NCBI GenBank assembly: GCA_937907215.1
Contig: CALESG010000086.1
Coordinates: 1 to 61,047, forward strand
Origin: an uncultured Ruminococcus sp.
GTDB taxonomy: Bacteria; Bacillota; Clostridia; Oscillospirales; Ruminococcaceae
Length of the DNA: 61,047 nt
Direction of reading: 5' to 3'
The notes beneath the pieces were generated by a model. The model was not told the origin of the DNA and ran no database searches. It saw only the letters and a list, made by a program, of their open reading frames with translations. Shown here one piece after another: positions 55,163-61,047 of this stretch (position 1 is the first letter of the stretch; the number at the start of each line of letters is the position of its first letter). Both the position numbers and the translations under genes were made by a program.

Positions 55163-55735
55163 GTGCCACCTAAAACACAAATCACAAAAAATATGATAAT
55201 AGAAACTGGTTTGAATATTATTCGAGATTATGGAGTTGAGTCTTTGAATGTTCGCAAAATTGCAACAGCGATAAAATGTTCAACTCAACCAATAATGTAT
55301 CAGTTCCAAACAGTAGATAAGTTAAAAGATGAAATCTACTTTGAAGCTGATAAATACCACACCAGCTATATTATGGACGCAGACTTTATAAATGAAAGTC
55401 CTATGCTTGCTATTGGTCTGAGATATATTAAATTCGCAGCCGAGGAAAAACATCTGTTTCGATTTCTTTTCCAAACAGATAAATATGCCAACAGAAGTTT
55501 TGACGAACTGATAGACAATGAGGATATTGCACCAATATTTTTAGTCTTGCAGGAACAAGCAGAAATTACAGAGAAACAAAGCAAAGAGGCATTTTCAGCA
55601 CTGTTTCTAACAGTTCACGGGATCGCAAGTTTACTTGCAAATAATTCTATGGAATACCATGAAGAGTATTTTAAAAACATTTTGAACAACGTATTTATGG
55701 GTGTAATAGGTAATATGAAAGGCGGTAACGTATGA
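55163..55735 (+). CDS. TetR/AcrR family regulator
   Basis: A 190-residue regulator with an N-terminal helix-turn-helix (KNMIIETGLNIIRDYGVESLNVRKIATAIKCSTQPIMYQFQTVDKLKDEIY) and a helical ligand domain with FLFQTDKYANRSFDEL. The start is GTG after AGGAGG. The ligand is unknown. It overlaps the next gene by 4 bp, so the two are a unit. Confidence 0.88.
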   Translation: MPPKTQITKNMIIETGLNIIRDYGVESLNVRKIATAIKCSTQPIMYQFQTVDKLKDEIYFEADKYHTSYIMDADFINESPMLAIGLRYIKFAAEEKHLFRFLFQTDKYANRSFDELIDNEDIAPIFLVLQEQAEITEKQSKEAFSALFLTVHGIASLLANNSMEYHEEYFKNILNNVFMGVIGNMKGGNV

Positions 55736-56463
55736 AAAAAATATATGATAAAAGTGAGATATGGTTTGCAGTAATGTGGATAATCATTCATGTTGTCGGA
55801 GTAAGTATAACTGATAGTTTATCAGAAAGTATAGGCATACCACATCTGATAACGCTGTTCTTCAGCATTGCTATGATCTTAGTATTATTGTCATTTATGA
55901 AAAAGAATGGCCTTATGGAAAAATATGGTCTATGTAAATTAGACGGCAGTTGTAAAGAATTTCTATACTTTATTCCGCTTTTGGCTATATGCACAGTAAA
56001 CTTTTGGAATGGCTTAAGCATTGAACCATCTGTTGGAGAAAGCGTTTTAACAGCAGCTACAAAAGGCATGGTAGGAATTGCTGAAGAGCTTATCTTCAGA
56101 GGTTTATTATTTGTATGTATGTGTAAAACTAATGTTAAAAGTGCGATTGTTGTATCTTCCCTTACATTCGGAATCGGACATATTGTAAATCTTCTAAACG
56201 GTGCGCCTTTATTTGATACTTCCTGCCAGATAATATACGCATGTGCTATAGGACTTTGCTTTACTTTAGTATTCAAAACAGGAAAAAGTATCATCCCTTG
56301 TTTATTAACACATTTTGTAATAAATGCATCCAGTGCATTCGGAGCTTTGCCGGAAGATTCTCAGACATTTCAAATAATTGTCACTGTATTTCTCACTGTA
56401 ATATCTATAGGTTACAGCTTGTATCTGATAGTAAAGTACAAAGACAGAATCATGAGCAATTGA
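55732..56463 (+). CDS. CPBP family intramembrane metalloprotease
   Basis: A 243-residue protein with about seven membrane helices and the three motifs of the CPBP (Abi/CAAX protease-like) family: EELIFRG (Glu118, Glu119, Arg123), FGIGHIVN with a metal His, and THFVINASSAF. Members process prenylated proteins or bacteriocin-related peptides and can give self-immunity. The target here is unknown. It is expressed with the TetR gene. Confidence 0.88.
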   Translation: MKKIYDKSEIWFAVMWIIIHVVGVSITDSLSESIGIPHLITLFFSIAMILVLLSFMKKNGLMEKYGLCKLDGSCKEFLYFIPLLAICTVNFWNGLSIEPSVGESVLTAATKGMVGIAEELIFRGLLFVCMCKTNVKSAIVVSSLTFGIGHIVNLLNGAPLFDTSCQIIYACAIGLCFTLVFKTGKSIIPCLLTHFVINASSAFGALPEDSQTFQIIVTVFLTVISIGYSLYLIVKYKDRIMSN

Positions 56464-56494
56464 TATAATAAATTCTAAAAAATCAAAATAAACA

Positions 56495-56537
56495 AAAATG
56501 GCTTGCGTCAGATAAATAAGACGCAAGTCATTTTTTA
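56495..56537. terminator. Bidirectional terminator between CPBP and oadB
   Basis: ATGGCTTGCGTC pairs with GACGCAAGTCAT, with A and T runs on the two sides; both converging genes end here. Confidence 0.85.
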
Positions 56538-56549
56538 AACAAACCAATT

Positions 56550-57776
56550 TTACTTAAATACTGCGAGCAGGAATCCAGCAGCAATTGCAGAACCTATAAC
56601 GCCTGCAACATTTGGACCCATAGCGTGCATAAGCAAGAAGTTGCTTGGATTAGCTTTCTTACCCTCGTCCTGTGAAACACGAGCAGCCATAGGAACAGCA
56701 GATACACCGGCTGAACCAATAAGCGGATTGATCTTTCCGCCTGAAAGCTTATACATGATCTTTCCAACGATCAAACCACCGACAGTTGAGAAACTGAATG
56801 CAATAAGACCAAGAAGTACGATAAACAATGTTTGCAGTGAAAGGAACGATGACGCAACAGTAGTTGCACCAACAGAAATACCAAGGAATACTGTTACAAT
56901 ATTCATAAGTGCATTCTGTACAGTGTCAGACAAACGAGCAGTTACACCGCATTCTCTCCACAAATTACCAAGCATAAGGCAACCTACAAGCGGTGCTGTA
57001 GACGGCAGCAGCAGGATAACAAACATACTTACAATAATCGGGAAAAGTATCTTCTCTGTTTTTGAAACCTGACGTGATTGAACCATCTTTACTGAACGCT
57101 CTTTTTCAGTTGTGAGCAATCTCATAAGAGGTGGCTGGATCATAGGTATAAGTGCCATATAAGAATACGCTGCAATGGCAATTGGTCCAAGCAGATGCGG
57201 AGCAAGCTTACTTGTAAGGAATATAGCTGTAGGTCCATCAGCACCGCCAATAATACCTATAGATGCAGCTTCATTTCCTTCAAAGCCAAGGCATACAGCA
57301 CCAAAGAATGCAAGGAATACGCCCATCTGTGCAGCAGCACCAAGAAGAAGGCTCTTTGGATTTGCAAGAAGAGGTCCAAAGTCAGTCATTGCACCTACTC
57401 CAAGGAATATAAGTGACGGATAAAGACCAGTCTTAACTCCAATATAAAGAATATCAAGCAGTCCGCCATTGGACATGATATGTCCATAGCTATGATAATA
57501 TTCACTTGATTCATCAAGAAATGCACTCCAAAGCTCTGGATGATACAAAGCATTTGCAGAACTTGCACCGTCTACAAAGAAGTTTGAAATATTTACAAGC
57601 AAGCAGCCAAATGCGATTCCAACAAGAAGCAGCGGTTCAAATTTCCTTACAATACCTAAATATAAAAGAACACAGGCTATTGCAATCATAACAATATTTT
57701 TCCAACCGCCGTCAACTAAAAATCCAGCAAAACCGGATTCACTCAATAATGTCTGAAGGGTATCAAGTATATTCAT
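56550..57776 (-). CDS. oadB: Na+-pumping decarboxylase beta subunit
   Basis: A 408-residue integral membrane subunit that moves Na+ outward as carboxybiotin is decarboxylated. It has the key IGIIGGADGPTAIFLTSKLAPHLLGPIAIAAYSYMALIPMIQPPLMRLLTT stretch, GNLWRECGVTARLSDTVQNALMNIVTVFLGISVG and the C-terminal HAMGPNVAGVIGSAIAAGFLL. It is the last gene of the operon. Oxaloacetate is inferred as substrate from the alpha subunit. Confidence 0.94.
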   Translation of the reverse strand: MNILDTLQTLLSESGFAGFLVDGGWKNIVMIAIACVLLYLGIVRKFEPLLLVGIAFGCLLVNISNFFVDGASSANALYHPELWSAFLDESSEYYHSYGHIMSNGGLLDILYIGVKTGLYPSLIFLGVGAMTDFGPLLANPKSLLLGAAAQMGVFLAFFGAVCLGFEGNEAASIGIIGGADGPTAIFLTSKLAPHLLGPIAIAAYSYMALIPMIQPPLMRLLTTEKERSVKMVQSRQVSKTEKILFPIIVSMFVILLLPSTAPLVGCLMLGNLWRECGVTARLSDTVQNALMNIVTVFLGISVGATTVASSFLSLQTLFIVLLGLIAFSFSTVGGLIVGKIMYKLSGGKINPLIGSAGVSAVPMAARVSQDEGKKANPSNFLLMHAMGPNVAGVIGSAIAAGFLLAVFK

Positions 57777-57788
57777 CCATAACCCTCC

Positions 57789-58187
57789 TTATGCAATTAC
57801 AAACAGCGGTGAACCGGTTTCTACAACAGCACCCTTTGAAGTTACGATCTGTACAATAGTACCATCCTTTGGTGCCGGAATTTCATTTTCCATTTTCATC
57901 GCCTCAAGGATAGCCAAAACCTGACCTTCCTTAACTTTATCACCCTGGTTTACATTTATGCTAAGAATGTTGCCTGGCATAGGTGATTCAACCGTTTCTC
58001 CTTCTGCCAATGATACAGCAGCAGGTGCTGGTGTTGGTGCTGCCTGAGCAGCAGGTGAAGCTTGAACAGGAGCAGAAGGTACTGCCTGAGCAGGTGCAAG
58101 TGCCTCATATTCATCAAGTAAAATAGCCTTTCCAGCTTCAACTTCAACCTCATATGTTTTACCATTAAGTGTAACTTTATACTTCAT
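57789..58187 (-). CDS. Biotin carboxyl carrier protein of the decarboxylase
   Basis: A 132-residue protein with an N-terminal strand segment, a Pro/Ala linker (about residues 35-60) and the biotinyl domain VESPMPGNILSINVNQGDKVKEGQVLAILEAMKMENEI. Lysine in EAMKMEN carries biotin. It moves CO2 between the alpha and beta subunits. It overlaps oadG by 11 bp and has GGAGG inside it. Confidence 0.94.
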   Translation of the reverse strand: MKYKVTLNGKTYEVEVEAGKAILLDEYEALAPAQAVPSAPVQASPAAQAAPTPAPAAVSLAEGETVESPMPGNILSINVNQGDKVKEGQVLAILEAMKMENEIPAPKDGTIVQIVTSKGAVVETGSPLFVIA

Positions 58188-58548
58188 CGCTCTTTACCTC
58201 CTTGATTGAAATAAAATGCAGCTCATTAAGCGGTTTTTGCATATTATAAGCAACTACTGCCATTACCATTGCCGCTTCCTTATCTGGAACATCGAATAAT
58301 TTTATATGTCCGGCAGAACCCGGAGCTGTTGGTGCAGATACAGCCTTAACAGCAGCCGGAGCATTTGAATTGCTCTCTACCTGTACATTTTTTGCAGCTT
58401 TATTTGCTTTTGACTTAAAAATTGCAGCCATAACATAAAGCAAAACCATGAGAATAAGCAATCCTGCAAATACTACAATATAACCAAAAACCGCTGTAAT
58501 ACCTGCATCTGCAATACTCATTTTCTCTGCGGGAAATATCATTGTCAT
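58177..58548 (-). CDS. oadG: Decarboxylase gamma subunit (OadG family)
   Basis: A 123-residue protein with one N-terminal membrane helix (ITAVFGYIVVFAGLLILMVLLYVMAAIF) and a soluble tail that binds the alpha subunit, rich in Ala and Pro. The ATG at 58548 lies 8 bp after AAGGAG; a GTG three codons upstream is less likely. Sequence conservation is low in this family, but position and topology are typical. Confidence 0.85.
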   Translation of the reverse strand: MTMIFPAEKMSIADAGITAVFGYIVVFAGLLILMVLLYVMAAIFKSKANKAAKNVQVESNSNAPAAVKAVSAPTAPGSAGHIKLFDVPDKEAAMVMAVVAYNMQKPLNELHFISIKEVKSDEV

Positions 58549-58560
58549 ATACTCCACTCC

Positions 58561-59961
58561 TTACAGCTTTTCAATAGTATATACTGCCTCGTTTTCTTCT
58601 GCTGCCTTACGCTTTTCAAGATACTTAACAGTCTGATCAGGATAGCATATATAGCTCATCAGATCTTCTTCAGAACGTGCAAGGCTTCCAAGAGCATCTG
58701 CTGCTTCTTTCATTTCTTCTCCTGTACGTTTCTGGTCTTCTATACGGCAGTCAACAGGTTCTACACCTTCACCCAAAACTTTTATCTTAAGTTCTTCATT
58801 TATAGGAGCAGGTGCAATACCATATTCACCCTTTATATAATTCTTTACTTCTTTTGAGATCTGCTTATATCTTTGACCTACCAAGACATTAGTAACAGCC
58901 TGATTACCAACCATCTGAGAAAGTGGTGTTACCAAAGGAGGATAGCCAAGATCCGCACGAACCTTTGGAATTTCTTCAAGAGCGGCTTCAAATTTATCCA
59001 TAGCCTTCATATCAGTAAGGTTAGCGATCATATTTGAAAGCATACCGCCAGGAACTTTATATACAAGTGCCTGAGCATCTGTTGCAAGACTTTTAGGATT
59101 GATCATGCCATTATCAATATATTTCTGCTTGATAGGCTTAAAGTAATCATTTACCTTATTGATAATATCTTCATTAAGACCTGTTTCAATTCCATACTGC
59201 TTAAGCATATAGAACATTGTTTCGGTAGAAGGCTGAGATGTTCCTCCTGAGAAACATGATGCAGCTGTATCAATAACATCAATACCACACTCAATAGCTT
59301 TCATCAATGTCATATAAGCCATACCTGTTGTACTATGAGTATGAAGTATAAGCGGAATATCTCCCACTGCATCTTTGATACCTTTAATAAGGTGTTCTGC
59401 TTCGTATGGAGTCATTGTACCAGCCATATCCTTAAGGCATATAGTCTGGAATCCCATTGACTTAAGCTCCTTGCACATCTTTACGTACTTGTCAACAGTA
59501 TGAACCGGACTTTGAGTGTAAGAAATGCATCCTGACGCTATAGTATTAGGAGTTGCATACTTCATAGTAGCTTCCAACGCTGTTCCAAGGTTTCTGAAAT
59601 CATTTAGTGCATCAAAAATACGGATAATATCAATACCATTTTTGATGGACAGCTCAATAAACTTTTCTACAACATCATCGTGATAATGCTTGTAACCCAA
59701 AAGATTCTGACCACGCAGCAGCATCTGAAGTTTATTATTAGGAAGATTCTTTCTAAGATTTCTAAGTCTTTCCCATGGATCTTCATCAAGATAACGCAAA
59801 CATGAATCAAATGTAGCACCACCCCAGCATTCTATTGAATAATAGCCTGCTGTATCCATAGTTGGCAGAATATCTTCGTAATCTTTATACGGAAGACGAG
59901 TTGCCATAAGAGATTGGTTTGCATCTCGCAGAACTGTTTCAGTAAATTGTACTTTTCTCAT
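58561..59961 (-). CDS. oadA: Oxaloacetate decarboxylase alpha subunit (carboxyltransferase)
   Basis: A 466-residue carboxyltransferase domain without its own biotin domain, which is encoded separately. It has ETVLRDANQSLMATRLPYKDYEDILPTMDTAGYYSIECWGGATFDSCLRYLDEDPWERL, MLLRGQNLLGYKHY, TICLKDMAGTMTPYEAEHLI and HTHSTTGMAYMTLMKAIECG. These hold the zinc and catalytic residues. It is the first gene of the operon. The enzyme converts oxaloacetate (possibly another 2-oxoacid) to pyruvate while charging biotin. Confidence 0.93.
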   Translation of the reverse strand: MRKVQFTETVLRDANQSLMATRLPYKDYEDILPTMDTAGYYSIECWGGATFDSCLRYLDEDPWERLRNLRKNLPNNKLQMLLRGQNLLGYKHYHDDVVEKFIELSIKNGIDIIRIFDALNDFRNLGTALEATMKYATPNTIASGCISYTQSPVHTVDKYVKMCKELKSMGFQTICLKDMAGTMTPYEAEHLIKGIKDAVGDIPLILHTHSTTGMAYMTLMKAIECGIDVIDTAASCFSGGTSQPSTETMFYMLKQYGIETGLNEDIINKVNDYFKPIKQKYIDNGMINPKSLATDAQALVYKVPGGMLSNMIANLTDMKAMDKFEAALEEIPKVRADLGYPPLVTPLSQMVGNQAVTNVLVGQRYKQISKEVKNYIKGEYGIAPAPINEELKIKVLGEGVEPVDCRIEDQKRTGEEMKEAADALGSLARSEEDLMSYICYPDQTVKYLEKRKAAEENEAVYTIEKL

Positions 59962-60199
59962 ATATTAACCTCCTTATATAAAAAACAGAATAATCCTTAT
60001 ACGTAACTCATATAAAAATATTCGTTTAAAGTATATCATCATTTCGTGAACTTTTCCAGTATTTTCTTATAATTCTTTTGTTTTTTTAGAATAACGATAG
60101 AATAACTTTATTTTATCATTTAACATTTGATATTATCGCTGTATCAAGCCAAGCTACTTTATATTATACGCACAAGAACCTCAATTAAAATAATAAAAA

Positions 60200-60242
60200 T
60201 AAAAAAACAGGCGAAAGTAAAATAAAAACTTTCGCCTGTATC
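60200..60242 (-). terminator. Terminator of tRNA-Lys
   Basis: ACAGGCGAAAGT pairs with ACTTTCGCCTGT and ends in a T-run on the minus strand, just after the tRNA. Confidence 0.9.
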
Positions 60243-60248
60243 GTCCAC

Positions 60249-60324
60249 TGGTGAGACATGAGGGATTTGAACCCTCGACCCTACGCTTAAAAGGCGTATG
60301 CTCTACCGACTGAGCTAATGTCTC
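60249..60324 (-). tRNA. tRNA-Lys (anticodon TTT)
   Basis: The minus strand gives a 76-nt cloverleaf with acceptor GAGACAT/ATGTCTC, discriminator A and encoded CCA. The anticodon loop CTTTTAA carries TTT. The T-loop GGTTCAAATCC is canonical. Confidence 0.96.
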
Positions 60325-60497
60325 ATGCAACGTTTTATATTATACCAGAAAGATTATATTTTGTCAAGGCATTTTATATTTGTTTTATATTTGTTTTAAA
60401 AAAAGTCATTTTTGCAAAGAAAAAGCCTATATAACACATATAAAAACGCCTGCTCAAAAATTTTTTTGAAAAAATCTGATTTTTTTTGAAAAAACGC

Positions 60498-60526
60498 TTG
60501 ACAAATGATTCAAAGCATGATATAAT
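60498..60526 (+). promoter_or_regulatory. Sigma-A promoter of tRNA-Arg
   Basis: TTGACA and TATAAT are separated by 17 bp, 22 bp upstream of the tRNA. Confidence 0.85.
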
Positions 60527-60548
60527 ATATAACGTTGTGAGGAACGAT

Positions 60549-60625
60549 GTGCCTGTAGCTCAGCTGGATAGAGTGACTGGCTACGAACCAGTAGGTCGGG
60601 GGTTCGAATCCCTCCAGGCACGCCA
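60549..60625 (+). tRNA. tRNA-Arg (anticodon ACG)
   Basis: A 77-nt cloverleaf with acceptor GTGCCTG/CAGGCAC, discriminator G and encoded CCA. The anticodon loop CTACGAA carries ACG, whose A is normally edited to inosine. Confidence 0.96.
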
Positions 60626-60632
60626 CAGCAAA

Positions 60633-60668
60633 CAGCCGTTTGAATCATTCAAGCGGCTATTTTTTTAT
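60633..60668 (+). terminator. Terminator of tRNA-Arg
   Basis: AGCCGTTTGAA pairs with TTCAAGCGGCT, followed by ATTTTTTT. Confidence 0.9.
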
Positions 60669-60787
60669 CTTACAACATATTACAATACAAATATATAATA
60701 TCATCTTATAATAATTTAATGTGATAATAAAGGTCGGATATTAAATAGTTTAATATACTAAATATTTGTCAATGTAAAAAGGCAATA

Positions 60788-60821
60788 AAAAAACGCCCTT
60801 TTCATAAAGAAAAAGGCGTTG
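60788..60821 (-). terminator. Terminator of tRNA-Leu(CAA)
   Basis: On the minus strand AACGCCTTTTTC pairs with GAAAAGGGCGTT and is followed by TTTTT. Confidence 0.85.
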
Positions 60822-60905
60822 GTGCCGGTGGTGGGACTTGAACCCACACGTAGTCACCTACAACGGATTTTGAGTCCGTCTCGTCTGCCATTCCGACACA
60901 CCGGC
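60820..60905 (-). tRNA. tRNA-Leu (anticodon CAA)
   Basis: The minus strand gives an 86-nt class II tRNA with acceptor GCCGGTG/CACCGGC, encoded CCA, a long variable arm (TTGTAGGTGACTACG) and the anticodon loop CTCAAAA carrying CAA (reads UUG). Confidence 0.95.
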
Positions 60906-60978
60906 TCATTACTTTATATATTATATCACATTCATTTTCTTTTGTCAATAGTTTTATAAATTATTTTTGGAGGTTTTT

Positions 60979-61047
60979 ATGAAATTATCTGTATCGAATA
61001 ATGGTTGGGGGATGATATTATATATTTGTATTGTAATATGTTGTAAG
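60979..61047 (+). CDS. Start of a truncated gene, possibly an MFS transporter
   Basis: An ATG 6 bp after GGAGG opens a frame that runs off the window end after 23 codons. The peptide MKLSVSNNGWGMILYICIVICC starts with a short polar stretch and then a hydrophobic helix. It faintly recalls the first helix of some clostridial MFS proteins, but too little is present to call. Confidence 0.5.
   Translation, partial: MKLSVSNNGWGMILYICIVICCK

Noticed and set aside
60454..60648. Minus-strand frame with GIRTPDLLVRSQSLYPAELQAH-like translation
   Set aside because: This is the well-known false protein made by translating across tRNA-Arg in the antisense direction; the tRNA explains the sequence.
60486..60698. 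Plus-strand frame containing VAQLDRVTGYEPVGRGFESL
   Set aside because: It is the sense-strand counterpart of the same tRNA-Arg artefact.

Overview
The window is AT-rich Gram-positive DNA and most likely comes from a spore-forming, fibre-degrading Ruminococcus-type member of the Oscillospiraceae. The evidence is a complete spoIIIAA-AH operon, secreted GH5 and PL1 enzymes ending in type I dockerins, a Na+-pumping oxaloacetate decarboxylase operon, and many AGGAGG ribosome binding sites. Many promoters have a clean TTGACA/17 bp/TATAAT layout. The species cannot be fixed by eye.

Layout. 1-4.1 kb: tRNA-Leu, phosphoglucomutase and several small accessory proteins. 4.1-14.6 kb (minus strand): a long housekeeping operon, nusB - TsaD-like - xseA - xseB - ispA - dxs - tlyA - nadK - argR - recN - azlC - azlD, with its own promoter and a structured leader. 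14.7-19.8 kb: spoIIIAH to spoIIIAA, the engulfment-stage feeding-tube (SpoIIIA-SpoIIQ) components. 19.9-24 kb: a Lys/Ala-rich DUF6465 protein, HU, ClpB and a ribbon-helix-helix protein. 24.2-27.1 kb: a VTC-domain / DUF4956 / carbohydrate-binding lipoprotein operon whose DUF4956 gene carries a +1 frameshift. 27.4-36.4 kb: a PC4-like protein, a MITE-like hairpin, an SGNH hydrolase, an fbp gene damaged by an internal deletion, a racemase-like protein, an unrecognised large protein, a GIY-YIG protein and a glycogen-debranching enzyme. 36.9-40.7 kb: an MBOAT/SGNH O-acetylation pair, then an MFS exporter preceded by a 42-codon leader ORF and a hairpin covering its ribosome binding site. 40.8-51 kb: SPFH protein, dockerin GH5, PnuC with a structured leader, a sugar ABC importer without ATPase, a lone holin-like gene, and a ricin-repeat/dockerin pectate lyase. 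51.2-56.5 kb: DUF421 protein, csoR-copA (copA frameshifted), and TetR plus CPBP protease. 56.5-60 kb: oadA-oadG-biotin carrier-oadB. 60.2-61 kb: tRNA-Lys, tRNA-Arg, tRNA-Leu and the start of a partial gene.

How it works together. The dockerin enzymes and the sugar importer point to plant polysaccharide use. GlgX and phosphoglucomutase feed glucose phosphates into or out of glycogen, and the oxaloacetate decarboxylase couples fermentation to a sodium gradient. The parts most worth a second look are regulatory or damaged: the MFS attenuator-like leader, the pnuC leader, the DUF4956 frameshift at UUU-UGA, the fbp deletion, the copA frameshift and the terminal-inverted-repeat hairpin elements. 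No CRISPR array, rRNA gene, intact transposase gene or prophage block was seen.
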